Numbered from the stretch's first letter, positions 37,514 through 46,622 are shown. The stretch is 64,000 bases of DNA from Natrialba taiwanensis DSM 12281 (GCF_000337595.1 NZ_AOIL01000012.1:150313-214312), one strand, 5' to 3'. The notes: generated from the sequence alone by a model not told the origin. A program made the numbers and translations.

Positions 37514-38691
37514 CGGGCGCTCACCTCCTGTTGCCTCTCAAATACGTGAACGACGGCAGCACCGCCGCTGCCGCCGACGTTGTGCGTGAGTCCGCGCGTC
37601 GGGGTTTCGACCTGTCGCTCGCCGGCCGTCCCGGAGAGCTGTTTGAACGCCTCGACGACCTGTCCTGCACCGGTCGCGCCGATGGGGTGACCCTTGGACT
37701 TGAGGCCGCCGGAGGTGTTGACCGGGAGGTCGCCGCCGAGTTCGGTCGCGCCGGACTCGATGAGGTCGCCGGCCTCGCCGGGTTCGCAAAAGCCGAGATC
37801 CTCGTAGGCGAGCAGTTCGGCGATGGCAAAACAGTCGTGGACCTCCGCGAAGTCGAGGTCAGCGGGATCGATGTCGGCCATCTCGTAGGCCGTCTTGGCG
37901 GCGCGCCGGCTCGCGGGGACGCCGGTGTAGGTGTCGCGCTGGAACAGTCCCACGCTGTCGCTGCCCGCGCCGACGCCGGCGACGCGGATCGGATCGTCGG
38001 TGTAGTCGTCGACGACGTCCTCGCTGACGATCAGAGCGCAAGCCGCGCCGTCGGAGGTCGGACAGCAGTGATAGAGATTGAGTGGGTCCGCGACGACTGG
38101 GGCGGACTGGGCGTCCTCAAGCGAGCACTCGAATCCGAGTTGGGCGTGGGGATTCTTCGCGCCGTTTGCGTGGTTCTTGACGGCGATCCGCGAGAGCTGT
38201 TCACGGGTGGTGCCGTACTCGTTCATGTGGGCGCTTGCCATCTGGGCGTAGACGCCGGAAAAGGTGGTTCCCGAGAGGCGTTCCCATTCGGTTTCGCCGG
38301 AGACGCCGAGCCAGTACTTCGTCGCATCTGAACTCATGTCGGTCATGACCTCGAAGCCGCCCGCGAGGGCGACATCTGCCATGCCGGATTTGACCGCTTG
38401 GACGGCCTGGCGGACCGCAAAACCGCTCGCCGCACAGGCGTTTTCAACTCGCGTACAGGGGACGCCGTCGAGACCGACGTGTTCAGTTACGGCGGGCCCC
38501 GAGAGCCCGAGTTGCCGCCCGCCGACACCGAGCGTGCCGATGAAGGCCTCGTCGATTTCGTCCGCGTCGAACTCGTCTGGAACGCTGTCTACGGCCGCGT
38601 CGAACGCCGTTCGAAACAGTGAGCGGTAGCTCTCCTCGGGAAAGGCCCCGTAGGCCGACTGTCCCGCACCGACGAGATAGGCGTCTCGCAT
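37510..38691 (-). CDS. Thiolase (acetyl-CoA acyltransferase family)
   Basis: This 393-residue protein begins MRDAYLVGAGQSAYG. The nucleophilic Cys is in RVENACAASGFAV, His in CFAIAELLAYEDLG...-type block EVHDCFAIAE, and GHPIGATGAGQV follows near the C terminus. This matches SCP2/SCPx-type archaeal thiolases, which typically sit beside an OB-fold partner as here. The acyl-CoA substrate is not known. Its stop overlaps the start of the HMG-CoA-synthase-like gene as ATGA, implying coupled translation. ATG at 38691 was chosen over the longer reading frame to 38922. Confidence 0.93.
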   Translation of the reverse strand: MRDAYLVGAGQSAYGAFPEESYRSLFRTAFDAAVDSVPDEFDADEIDEAFIGTLGVGGRQLGLSGPAVTEHVGLDGVPCTRVENACAASGFAVRQAVQAVKSGMADVALAGGFEVMTDMSSDATKYWLGVSGETEWERLSGTTFSGVYAQMASAHMNEYGTTREQLSRIAVKNHANGAKNPHAQLGFECSLEDAQSAPVVADPLNLYHCCPTSDGAACALIVSEDVVDDYTDDPIRVAGVGAGSDSVGLFQRDTYTGVPASRRAAKTAYEMADIDPADLDFAEVHDCFAIAELLAYEDLGFCEPGEAGDLIESGATELGGDLPVNTSGGLKSKGHPIGATGAGQVVEAFKQLSGTAGERQVETPTRGLTHNVGGSGGAAVVHVFERQQEVSAR

Positions 38692-38953
38692 ACACGAGAA
38701 CGGTCGGCCCGGTATGAAATAGATTTCGTCAACTGTTCGCACGCGCTGTACCGAGCCGTTGCTCGTCTCGGCCCCGCACGTAGGCCGGGCGTTCTCGAGT
38801 CGGATCTGCCTACTCGAGCGCGGCGTTTTCGTACGGTCTCCGTACCCGCAGGCGACGCCGGTCAACGGCGAGTTTCGACGCGACGGCGTCGGCACGGTCC
38901 CCGTTACCGTCACTGGGTTCAAACCACTGTTTCCCGTAGGACGAGTTCAGCCT

Positions 38954-39958
38954 ATGTCCCGTGCGGCTGACCTCGTTTCGGTGCTCGAGTCGACCTCGTC
39001 GCTCGCGATCGTCTGTCACGACAATCCGGACCCAGACTGTCTGGCCAGCGCTATCGCACTCGAGGCGATCGCCGAGGAGCACGACGTTGACGAGGTGATC
39101 ATCGCGTATGGCGGGGAAATTTCACACCAGCAGAACCGGGCGTTCGTCAATATGCTCGCCGTCGACGTGCAACCGATCGAGGAACTCGACAGCGATATTG
39201 ACGAGTTCACAACCATCGCGTTCGTCGATCACACCGTTCCGGGGAGCAACACGGCGCTCGACCCGGACATCGAACCCGACATCGTCGTCGACCACCACCC
39301 CGGAGAGTCGGTCGAAGCACCCTTCGTCGACGTGCGAACCGAATACGGCGCGACGGCCACGATCTTCGTCGAATACCTCGACAGCCTCGATATCGATCTG
39401 ACCAGTCGCCTCGCCTCGGCGCTGCTCTTTGCGGTCCACCGCGAACGCCTCGACTTCGTCCGCGACCCGACCCGCCGCGAGTACGAGGCCGCACTCACCG
39501 TCTATCCCGACGCTGAACTCGACGTGCTCGAACAGCTCTACGGCAGCGCGTTCTCGCCGGGGACGCTCGACGCGATCGGCCGAGCGATTGCGACCCGTGA
39601 TCGCCGTGGCTCCTCGATGATCGCCAGCGTCGGCAAGACCACCGAGACCGATGCGCTCCCGCAGGCGGCGGACTACCTTCTCAATCTCGAGGGCGTCGAC
39701 ACCGTCCTCGTCTACGGTATCGTCGGCGACGCGATTCGGATCAGCGGCCGGTCGATCGATCCGCGGATCAACATGGGCGAGACGCTCACCGAGGGCTTCG
39801 GTGAACTCGGCTCGGTCGGCGGGCATCACGACATGGCCGGCGGCCACATCGGACTCGGTATCTTCGCCGACGAGCAGGGCGACGCGGACGAACTCCTCGC
39901 GTTCGTCAGCGGACGGATCGCCCAGCGGTTCTTCGACGCGTTGAACCTGGACGAGTAG
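38954..39958 (+). CDS. DHH/DHHA1 phosphoesterase (NrnA-like)
   Basis: This 334-residue protein has the DHH motifs. IVCHDNPDPDCLASAIAL is motif I, TIAFVDHTV motif II and VVDHHPGESVE motif III. GGHHDMAGGHIGLGIF is the C-terminal DHHA1 glycine-rich substrate loop. Such proteins hydrolyse nano-RNA, pAp or cyclic dinucleotide products using manganese. The substrate here is unknown. The start MSRAADLVSVLE at 38954 fits the family. Confidence 0.9.
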   Translation: MSRAADLVSVLESTSSLAIVCHDNPDPDCLASAIALEAIAEEHDVDEVIIAYGGEISHQQNRAFVNMLAVDVQPIEELDSDIDEFTTIAFVDHTVPGSNTALDPDIEPDIVVDHHPGESVEAPFVDVRTEYGATATIFVEYLDSLDIDLTSRLASALLFAVHRERLDFVRDPTRREYEAALTVYPDAELDVLEQLYGSAFSPGTLDAIGRAIATRDRRGSSMIASVGKTTETDALPQAADYLLNLEGVDTVLVYGIVGDAIRISGRSIDPRINMGETLTEGFGELGSVGGHHDMAGGHIGLGIFADEQGDADELLAFVSGRIAQRFFDALNLDE

Positions 39959-39978
39959 TCACCATCGACGTGATCGAC

Positions 39979-40461
39979 TCACTGGATGTCGATCCGGTGT
40001 GACTCACTGTCCGGGTCGCGTTTGGGAAGTTCTACCGTCAGGATTCCGTTGTTGACCGTCGCATCGGCGTTCTCGGCGTCGACCGGTTCCGGAAGCGATA
40101 CCTGTCGACTGAACGACTGGACCTCGCGCTCGCGGCGAATGTAGACATCGCCGCCCTCGTCTCCCTCATCACTCTCCTCGTCTTCCGTCGCCCGCTTTCG
40201 CTCTCCTTGAATGGACAGCGTCTCTCCCGAAAGGCGGATGTCGAGGTCATCGGTTTCGTAGCCGGGCACGTCGACGGTGACGACGAAGGCATCACCCTCG
40301 TCGGTCATGTCGAGACTCGTCGCTGAGCTCCCCATCGAAAGGTCGAACCGGCTTCGATCCTCCATCCCCGACTCCCACGAGCGTGCGGCCGTCTCGAGTT
40401 GGCGATTGAGTCTATCGAGCAGTTCATCGATGCCGTCGAAGGGACTTGGTCTGTCTGCCAT
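39979..40461 (-). CDS. Hsp20/alpha-crystallin small heat shock protein
   Basis: This 160-residue ATP-independent chaperone binds unfolding proteins. The alpha-crystallin domain spans about residues 45-150: TDEGDAFVVTVDVPGYETDD, DIRLSGETLSIQGERK, and NNGILTVELPKRD, the family's GxLTxxxPK. A Glu/Asp-rich insert lies in the middle of the domain. The N-terminal part is amphipathic. The 3' end nearly meets the DHH gene. Confidence 0.93.
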   Translation of the reverse strand: MADRPSPFDGIDELLDRLNRQLETAARSWESGMEDRSRFDLSMGSSATSLDMTDEGDAFVVTVDVPGYETDDLDIRLSGETLSIQGERKRATEDEESDEGDEGGDVYIRREREVQSFSRQVSLPEPVDAENADATVNNGILTVELPKRDPDSESHRIDIQ

Positions 40462-40519
40462 AGTCGCATTCAGCTACGTTCTCAGCGGCGAAAAAAGCCA
40501 CTTCAGGATCGATTGAGGG

Positions 40520-40529
40520 TTTTATATGC
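40520..40529 (-). promoter_or_regulatory. TATA box of the hsp20 gene
   Basis: On the minus strand GCATATAAAA lies about 60 bases before the hsp20 ATG. It would give a leader of roughly 30 bases, and an A/T-rich run TTTTTTCG lies near its 5' end. It was found by eye; a heat-shock element was not identified. Confidence 0.4.
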
Positions 40530-40615
40530 TAACATGTATCATAGTGTCCGTGTCGGTACCGGCAGTATCATTGGCAGGGATGGAGGTTTTGAGTCTTCCG
40601 ACCCTACCGTGACCG

Positions 40616-41293
40616 ATGACACGCGCACTGTTCGTCGTTAGCGAGGAAGGTTACTGGGGAGAGGAGTGTGTCGAGCCGCTCGAAACGCTCTCGAACGCCG
40701 GGATCGAGATTACAGTCGCCACGCCATCCGGCAGTCCGCCGGAAATCGACGACCGCTCGCTCGACCCCGACGAGGTCGGCGAGGAAACCGCCGAACACGT
40801 CCGCGATGTCCACGAGAACGACGAACGGCTCAACGACCCGATCCCGACGGCGCAGGCCGACGCCGCCAACTACGACACCGTCGTCTTCCCCGGGGGCCAC
40901 GGAACCGAATGGGACGTCAACCAGGACAGCGATGCCCGTCGACTGCTCCGAAACACCATCGACGGCGACGGCAAAGCACTCGTCGTCTGCCACGCCCTCG
41001 GCCTGCTCGCGTTCGCCCGCGACGGCGACGGCGAGTTCATCGTCGACGGCCGCGACGTGACCGGTTTCCCGAACGAGTGGGAAGCGAACATCGTCGACGA
41101 GAACGATCTGATGCCCAGCGGGCGCAAACTCCCCTACTGGGTCGAAGACGAAGTTATCGCCGCCGGTGGCAACTGGGACGCCGAACTCGATCAAGACACG
41201 AGCGTCACCGTCGACGGCGACCTGCTCACCGCCCGCGGTCCCGGCTCTTCGAGTGCGGCAGCCGAGACGCTGCTGAGTGAACTCGAACGCTGA
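40616..41293 (+). CDS. DJ-1/PfpI (class I glutamine amidotransferase-like) protein
   Basis: This 225-residue protein starts MTRALFVVSEEGYWGEECVEPL. The nucleophile elbow reads LVVCHALGLLAFA with Cys followed by His, and the oxyanion region VVFPGGHGTEWD precedes it. Glu of the third position is likely in the opening segment EEGYWGEECVEP. Its size and the GYWGEE start resemble Hsp31/HchA-type glyoxalase III or deglycase proteins. The precise activity is not certain. It lies near the hsp20 gene on the opposite strand. Confidence 0.88.
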   Translation: MTRALFVVSEEGYWGEECVEPLETLSNAGIEITVATPSGSPPEIDDRSLDPDEVGEETAEHVRDVHENDERLNDPIPTAQADAANYDTVVFPGGHGTEWDVNQDSDARRLLRNTIDGDGKALVVCHALGLLAFARDGDGEFIVDGRDVTGFPNEWEANIVDENDLMPSGRKLPYWVEDEVIAAGGNWDAELDQDTSVTVDGDLLTARGPGSSSAAAETLLSELER

Positions 41294-41408
41294 TTTCGGG
41301 TAACTGGGTGGATCTCACGGCCGACTAGTTGGCTCCTTTTGATTGTGGGTTTGACACTGAGATCGCCAATGAGAAGGGGCTTTAGGTAGTATCTATTTCG
41401 TCCATACG

Positions 41409-42299
41409 ATGAGGCGTCGGCGCGCTCTGGCCGCCGTCACTGCACTCGCAGGCACAGCGACTGCTGGGCTCGCGAGTTCACAGACGGGAAACGATCGCCT
41501 ACTCTCCGTGGCGCGCACTCCCGGAGAGGGGGGCGAGGCCAGCACGAGCACGGAACGGCTGCTCCCCGGGACGGTTCACGAAACACCGCTGTATGCGATC
41601 GAGAGCCACCGAGACGGGCCGACAGCGATGGTGTTCGGCGGTATCCACGGGGATGAGCGAAGCGGCATTCGAGTCGCCCATGAGGTCGCTGACTGGCACC
41701 CCGACGCGGGAACGATCGTCGTCGTCCCCGAAACCAACCGCGTCGCCGTCGAAAACGACACTCGAAGGGGAACCAGTGGCGATCTCAATCGCCAGTTTCC
41801 CGGCGACGAGTCGCCGACGACATCACTCGCAGCCGGCATCTGGGATGCCGTCGAACGGTACGACCCGGATGTCGTCCTCGACTTGCACCGCTCGCTGGGT
41901 ATCTATGGCCTCCATCGAGAGTACGTTGGCCAGGTCGTCTTTCACTCGGCCGCCGCCCGTGGCAAGTCACTCGTCGATGCGCTCAACGACGACGCCGTCC
42001 CGTGGTACCTGCCGTTCCACCGGTTTACCGCCCAGGAAAGCACCGCCGGCGGTCCGTTACTCTTCCAGAAGGCCGCCCACGAACTCGACGCCGCCACCTA
42101 CCTCTTTGAAACCACCGAGTTCCTCCTCGACCAGGAAACCAGAACCCAGCAAGCACGGCTCGTTACAGCACACGTCCTCGCATTACACGGCTTACTCGAG
42201 TTCGAGCAGGCTCCAGCGAACTCGACCCCGTCGAACACGCAAGCGAAGACGGCCACGGACTCGACTGAGACGAGTTCGGAAACGAGGGCCGACTCATGA
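41409..42299 (+). CDS. Exported succinylglutamate desuccinylase/aspartoacylase-family (M14-like) protein
   Basis: This 296-residue protein begins MRRRRALAAVTALAGTATAG, a twin-arginine-type signal peptide. The zinc-binding HxxE is in FGGIHGDERSGI and the third His in VVLDLHRSLGIYG. SGDLNRQFPG provides substrate contacts, and LFETTEFLLDQ carries the catalytic Glu. It would deacylate an amino-acid-like substrate outside the cell. The last 50 residues are a Ser/Thr/Asp-rich tail. A membrane-protein gene overlaps its stop by four bases, so the two may work together. Confidence 0.85.
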   Translation: MRRRRALAAVTALAGTATAGLASSQTGNDRLLSVARTPGEGGEASTSTERLLPGTVHETPLYAIESHRDGPTAMVFGGIHGDERSGIRVAHEVADWHPDAGTIVVVPETNRVAVENDTRRGTSGDLNRQFPGDESPTTSLAAGIWDAVERYDPDVVLDLHRSLGIYGLHREYVGQVVFHSAAARGKSLVDALNDDAVPWYLPFHRFTAQESTAGGPLLFQKAAHELDAATYLFETTEFLLDQETRTQQARLVTAHVLALHGLLEFEQAPANSTPSNTQAKTATDSTETSSETRADS

Positions 42300-42694
42300 C
42301 CGCTTCGCCCGACCCGAACGCAGAGCCCGTCCCACACCCACAGGAGAGGGAGCTGCGTACAAGCCCCCTCTTGCTCGTCCGACGAGCCCTTACCAGTCCC
42401 GTCACGATCGCGACCTACATCCTGCTCGTCGTCCCGTTCGCCCTCGGCTGGCTCAAGACTGAACTCTTCTCACCGCTTGCGCTGCCGGGCTACGTGCTCT
42501 ACAGCGTCGGCACTGCAATCGGTAACGCCCTCGCTCCCCGATTCGAGTTCTGGGTGTACTGGATTCCGTTCCTCGGAAGCTGTTACGGCCTCGCAGTCAG
42601 TGTCGGAGCCGGATGCGAGTGGCTGCGTGTTCGGTCGGCCAGGTCCGAGACGGAGGGGACGGAGTCAGCGGACGAACAACGCCGCCGGCTGTGA
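42296..42694 (+). CDS. Small membrane protein coupled to the M14-like gene
   Basis: This 132-residue protein has two hydrophobic segments, at about residues 38-60 and 88-108. An acidic/proline-rich N-terminal tail and a charged C-terminal tail rich in Arg and Glu flank them. Its ATG overlaps the previous stop (ATGA), so translation is likely coupled. No family was recognised. Confidence 0.75.
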   Translation: MTASPDPNAEPVPHPQERELRTSPLLLVRRALTSPVTIATYILLVVPFALGWLKTELFSPLALPGYVLYSVGTAIGNALAPRFEFWVYWIPFLGSCYGLAVSVGAGCEWLRVRSARSETEGTESADEQRRRL

Positions 42695-42802
42695 GGACGC
42701 TTTCGCGGCGGCCGCCTCGAGATCGCCACCAGATCACTGGCACGACCGAGCTATCGTGACGCGAATCAGTCCCTTTTTACGCGGTGGCGGGGAACTGCGA
42801 CT

Positions 42803-43024
42803 ATGAGCTTCGAGGAAGACGACAGGGTCGTCCTGAACGACAAGCACAGCGAGTTCGACGGTGACACCGGCACCATCACCCAGACGATGGAGTCGATGTT
42901 CGGCGACGTAACCTACACCGTGAGCTTCGAGGACGGCCAGGAGACGGGGATTCCGGAGGACGATCTGGAGGCGGCTGCTGAGGAGGACGCAGACGACGAC
43001 ACAGACGCAGACACCGACAACTAA
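42803..43024 (+). CDS. DUF1918-like small beta-barrel protein
   Basis: This 73-residue protein begins MSFEEDDRVVLNDKHSEFDG. DTGTITQTMESMFGDVTYTV and DGQETGIPEDDLE continue the strand-rich KOW/SH3-like pattern of short haloarchaeal proteins in the DUF1918 group. The last 20 residues are nearly all Asp, Ala, Glu and Thr. The role is unknown; KOW-like folds often bind RNA or ribosomes. Confidence 0.7.
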   Translation: MSFEEDDRVVLNDKHSEFDGDTGTITQTMESMFGDVTYTVSFEDGQETGIPEDDLEAAAEEDADDDTDADTDN

Positions 43025-43137
43025 CGCGATACACGGGCAGCATCTGCCTCTCGACGCTCGGCACACGACTGCCTCTCTTGTCGGGTGTAGCCGCTGGCCG
43101 TGTGAATACCTCCTTCACGCGCTGTCCCGTTTTGTCA

Positions 43138-43271
43138 CCGACACCGAACCGACGCTGACGGCGATACCGAGACTGCCACTGCGATCGGCACCGACATCGA
43201 GATCGAGCTCGACTCTGAGGCCCACACTCACACCGAGACCGACGCCGACACCCGCACCCACACCGACACCG
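43138..43271. repeat. ACCGAC/GACACC low-complexity tract
   Basis: Short units of the form ACCGAC, GACACC and ACTGCC repeat imperfectly up to the start of the following gene. Translation in that gene's frame gives a Thr/Pro/Arg/Ser run unlike haloarchaeal protein, so the tract is probably not coding. It resembles the repeats that encode Asp-Thr-rich inserts in other genes of the window. Confidence 0.5.
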
Positions 43272-43724
43272 ATGCCACAGATCCCGCTTCACTACGTCGA
43301 CATCCGAACGTTCTGCTACGCCACCGAAGACGAAAAGCGCGTCGAGCAAGCCCTGCGTACCTTCCTCCCCGAGGAGTTCGAAATCGACCGCGCCGAAACC
43401 GAGGGCCACTACGGCGACCGCATTCTCGTCCTCTCGGCCCGCGTCGAAAACGCCGACGACGTTCGCCACGTCCTCTCGCAACTCACCGAACTCGAGTCGT
43501 TCGACACCCTGCTCGACGAACTCGACGACCGCGTGACCGAAAACACCGAACTCTTCGTGCGCCTGGACAAACAGGCCGCCTTCGAAGGAACCGTCCGCGT
43601 CGGCGACGGCATCATGTTCCGGGCGAAGGTCGAAGCCTACCCGGCGAAGAAAGAACAGGCTCTGGAGAACGCACGAGACGTTCTCGAACGACTGCGCAAC
43701 GAGTCGTCGGAGACCGAGGAATAA
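43272..43724 (+). CDS. RNA-binding protein, predicted exosome-associated (COG1325-like)
   Basis: This 150-residue protein begins MPQIPLHYVDIRTFCYATED. The pattern of one strand, a charged helix EKRVEQALRTFLPEE, then FEIDRAETEGHYGDRI matches the COG1325/PF01877 RNA-binding family. Archaeal gene order in other genomes links that family to the exosome. The second half has an LRKR-like run QAAFEGTVRVGDGI and a charged C-terminal helix. The ATG at 43272 begins exactly at the conserved part. Confidence 0.8.
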   Translation: MPQIPLHYVDIRTFCYATEDEKRVEQALRTFLPEEFEIDRAETEGHYGDRILVLSARVENADDVRHVLSQLTELESFDTLLDELDDRVTENTELFVRLDKQAAFEGTVRVGDGIMFRAKVEAYPAKKEQALENARDVLERLRNESSETEE

Positions 43725-43738
43725 CGTCCTGTTCGGTG

Positions 43739-44125
43739 TCAGGCGTCCTTCCAAATAAGCCCCTCAATCGTCGCCCGCAACACGGTCTCACCGCCCTCGT
43801 TCTCGCAGTCGACGGCTGACGTGAACTCGTAGCGGTCGTCTCGCTCTCCCACCGTGTCGTACGTCGACCGACACGTGATATGTTCCCCGGTGTAGACCGG
43901 CCGGATGAACTCGATCTCCATCGTCCGCGCCAGCACCTCGTTGTCGCCGCCCAACTTCGTCGGCATGGTCGCCGTCAACAACCCCTGGACCATCACCCGA
44001 CCGTCCTCATTCGCATCGATGTGACGGGGCTGCGCGTCCCCGGAGAGTTCGGCAAACTGCTTGACATCAGCTACCGTGAACGTCCGCTCGAACGTTCGCG
44101 TCTCCCCTTCGACTGGTGGGTTCAT
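43739..44125 (-). CDS. MaoC-like hot-dog dehydratase
   Basis: This 128-residue protein begins MNPPVEGETRTFERTFTV. The hydratase-type segment reads AELSGDAQPRHIDAN with the catalytic-type Asp and His. VMVQGLLTATMPTKLGG follows on the hot-dog helix, and EIEFIRPVYTGEHITC is the usual strand pair. MaoC proteins hydrate enoyl-CoA. The start at 44125 was selected because the sequence before it lacks family likeness. It converges on the RNA-binding gene. Confidence 0.88.
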   Translation of the reverse strand: MNPPVEGETRTFERTFTVADVKQFAELSGDAQPRHIDANEDGRVMVQGLLTATMPTKLGGDNEVLARTMEIEFIRPVYTGEHITCRSTYDTVGERDDRYEFTSAVDCENEGGETVLRATIEGLIWKDA

Positions 44126-44292
44126 GCAACCGGACAGTACCGGTTGTGTCGTCGTAACGATAGCGGTCGCTGAACTCGTCGGTCCGCGGCAGTCGTAACG
44201 CACTCGTCGGTCGAGTCGTCGGATCGCAACCGCCACTGAGGAACCCAACATGTTGGTGAAGCAGCTAAGCGATCGACGCCCGTCGATTCCGT

Positions 44293-45123
44293 ATGAACGG
44301 GAGCGACGACGTGTCTGTTACCACCGGATACGGATCGTCCGTACACAGACTGACAGCGCTACCGCGGGACCTCCGCGGTAGGAATCCGATCCTGTTCTGG
44401 ACTGCCACCGGGAACGCCGTCCTGGGTCTGTGTTTTCTCGTCGGGCTCGCGGTAGATCCCAGCATCGTCAACGGGGAGTCCGCGTGGCTCAAACCCACGA
44501 AGTTTGCCGTCTCGATCTGCCTGTTTACCGCGACCCTCGCCTGGCTTACACCGCACCTGACGGTTTCGCGGCGATTCCGTCGATCGAGTTCATGGGCCAT
44601 CGCGGGTGCGCTGGGCATCGAAATCGTCGCAATCGCCGGCCAGGCCGCTCGTGGCACCCGGTCGCATTTCAACTACGCGACGACGGTTGACACGGCCATC
44701 TACGTGACGATGGGCGCGGTGATCGTCGCGATGACGTTGCTGGTCGCGTGGCTGTTCGTTCGCGCGACGCGAAACGGGTTCGACGTTCATCCGGCGTTCG
44801 CGCTGGGGATTACACTCGGCGGCGGGCTGTTCGTCGTCGGCGTATTCGAGGGGCAAGTGATGGGCGTGTTGAATACGAACTCCGTCGGTAGCGGCTACAC
44901 GTTGCCGGCGGTCGGCTGGACGCTCGTCGGGGACTTTCGGGTGGCACACTTCGCTGGCCTCCACGCGTTGCAGGTGCTTCCGCTAGCAGGCTACGTGTCG
45001 GCACGCGCCGAACAACAGGGCCGGATCACCGCACCCCGAAAGGTGGTCTGGCTCGTCGGCAGCCTATATGCGGGCCTCCTGCTCGTGGCGTTCGTGCTCG
45101 CGCTCGTACCGCTGGTTGCATGA
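44293..45123 (+). CDS. Seven-helix membrane protein of unknown function
   Basis: This 276-residue protein has about seven hydrophobic segments. They include ILFWTATGNAVLGLCFLVGL, FAVSICLFTATLAWL, AIYVTMGAVIVAMTLLVAWL and WLVGSLYAGLLLVAFVLAL. Conserved-looking polar residues lie in WLKPTKF and RGTRSHFN. The 35-residue N-terminal tail is cytoplasmic-looking. No family could be named with confidence. An HTH-10 gene follows on the same strand. Confidence 0.72.
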   Translation: MNGSDDVSVTTGYGSSVHRLTALPRDLRGRNPILFWTATGNAVLGLCFLVGLAVDPSIVNGESAWLKPTKFAVSICLFTATLAWLTPHLTVSRRFRRSSSWAIAGALGIEIVAIAGQAARGTRSHFNYATTVDTAIYVTMGAVIVAMTLLVAWLFVRATRNGFDVHPAFALGITLGGGLFVVGVFEGQVMGVLNTNSVGSGYTLPAVGWTLVGDFRVAHFAGLHALQVLPLAGYVSARAEQQGRITAPRKVVWLVGSLYAGLLLVAFVLALVPLVA

Positions 45124-45312
45124 CGGGGTGGCTACCCGATGACTTCGAGGGCCGTCGAACGTGCGGAGGACCGGAAACGGAACCGCAACCGGACACTGAT
45201 ATCGATCGGGCGATACCGATCAGTCACGGCACCGTCCCGGGACGCTCCGCGCACCGCGGGAACAATATCACACGATGACGCAAGACAGACCGGCTCACGG
45301 TGGCGACCGTGG

Positions 45313-45942
45313 ATGATTAGCGCGACGTTTCGGATTCGGCTCTCGGAAACCCTCTGGGTAGCCCAACTCTCCAGCGCGTTCCCGCAGGCGACGTTCAGGC
45401 TCCTCTCGGGATACCGGACCGAAGAGCGGGCGCTGGAACTCGGCGAAACGATCACCGACCGACCGGCGGCCGTCGTCACGGCGATGGCCGAACATCCCTC
45501 GATAGAGATCTCCGAACTGCTGGAATCAGACGCGCGACGCGCGCTCGTCAAATACGAGACGACCGACACCGCCCTGTACGAGTTCGTCGAGCGGTCGTCG
45601 CTCACGATCGAGTTCCCGATCACCGTCCAAGACGGCTGGTACGAGTTCGATCTCACGGGGACGCGTCAGGAACTGGACCGCGTGCAGAGGATACTCGAGG
45701 GCGGACCCTACGAGTACGAACTCCTCTCGTTGATTCAGTCGCCGGACGCGGACCGCTTGTTGACGACGCGCCAGCGAGAGGTGATCGAAACGGCGATTCG
45801 GATGGGGTATTTCGATATTCCGCGGACGTGCACCCTCGCGGCAGTGGCGGATGAACTCGGGATCGACAAGTCGACGGCGAGTACGATTTTGCGGCGGGGT
45901 GAGGCGCGGATTATCAAGTCCTTCATCAGCGGTCCAGACTGA
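45313..45942 (+). CDS. HTH-10-type transcriptional regulator
   Basis: This protein has about 209 residues and begins MISATFRIRLSETLWVAQL. The C-terminal region LLTTRQREVIETAIRMGYFDI precedes a helix-turn-helix, TLAAVADELGIDKSTASTIL, as in bacterio-opsin-activator HTH-10 proteins. The N-terminal part is a regulatory domain with no named ligand. An in-frame ATG at 45139 would add 58 residues rich in Arg and Ser; ATG 45313 was preferred. It is a second HTH-10 protein in the window, beside the gene at 10117. Confidence 0.82.
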   Translation: MISATFRIRLSETLWVAQLSSAFPQATFRLLSGYRTEERALELGETITDRPAAVVTAMAEHPSIEISELLESDARRALVKYETTDTALYEFVERSSLTIEFPITVQDGWYEFDLTGTRQELDRVQRILEGGPYEYELLSLIQSPDADRLLTTRQREVIETAIRMGYFDIPRTCTLAAVADELGIDKSTASTILRRGEARIIKSFISGPD

Positions 45943-46257
45943 CGGGACCGGTTGAGGGGGCGCTACAGCACACCGCTCGGCGGGTATTCAGCGGGAGCGT
46001 AGCGCCCGTCGATTATCGGGATTCGCCGCGACAGTTTCAGTACCAAGTGCTGGCGGCGGTGAATTTGACTCCGGAGTTCACCCGAGCGTCGCGTTTGCGG
46101 GCCGAGTTGTGGCGGTGGTGATGGTGGTTGTGGTGGGTGTCGGTGTGGGTTCGATGACTGCGGTGGTGAGAGTGATGGTGGTCTCGCACACCGGCCGACA
46201 ACTCGGCTGGCCGCCGCGACCCGAGTGTAGGTAAACTCGGTTGGCGGTGGCCGTGGC
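45943..46257. other. Intergenic region with a GGT-rich tract
   Basis: This 315-base gap holds no gene. From about 46105 to 46180 the plus strand is dominated by GGTGGT- and GTGG-type units with few cytosines. The neighbouring bases have normal composition. No gene or clear palindrome was seen elsewhere in it. Confidence 0.45.
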
Positions 46258-46527
46258 TTACTCGCCGTCGGAATTCGAATCGGACCGGTTGGGGTCCGGC
46301 GGGGCGACGCGACAGCCGCAGGGGCCGGCGGCGGCTTCGCCGGGGCCGATCATGGTTCGCTGTGCGATCGGCGTCCCACAGCGGGGACAGCGGGGGAGGC
46401 TGACGGTCTCCGGCTCGCCCGTCGTCTCGGTGCCGTTGCTAGCCGTGTCGGGTGCAGTGCCGTTGTCACCCACGTCGCTCGCGGTGCCGTCGCTAGCCGC
46501 ATCGCTCGCGTCCGCGTCGTCGGTCAT
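46258..46527 (-). CDS. Small zinc-ribbon protein with acidic low-complexity leader
   Basis: This 89-residue protein begins MTDDADASDAASDG. Its first half is Ser/Asp/Ala/Gly/Thr-rich, with a repeated TASD/TASN pattern. The second half holds CPRCGTPIAQRT and CGCRV, enough cysteines for one zinc site. An ATG at 46539 would add four residues. The function is unknown. Confidence 0.65.
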   Translation of the reverse strand: MTDDADASDAASDGTASDVGDNGTAPDTASNGTETTGEPETVSLPRCPRCGTPIAQRTMIGPGEAAAGPCGCRVAPPDPNRSDSNSDGE

Positions 46528-46622
46528 ACCGACCGGCACCCCGATTTGCCCGCCCGGTTGACAGAACGCGTTGCTACTGGTCGACTCCGTCGATGCGTCA
46601 ATCGTGCGGGATGTTTATATCC

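Noticed and set aside
36020-37549. A 509-codon frame opposite the HMG-CoA-synthase-like gene
   Set aside because: It is the antisense shadow of a recognised protein. Its Val/Gly/Arg-rich sequence matches no family.
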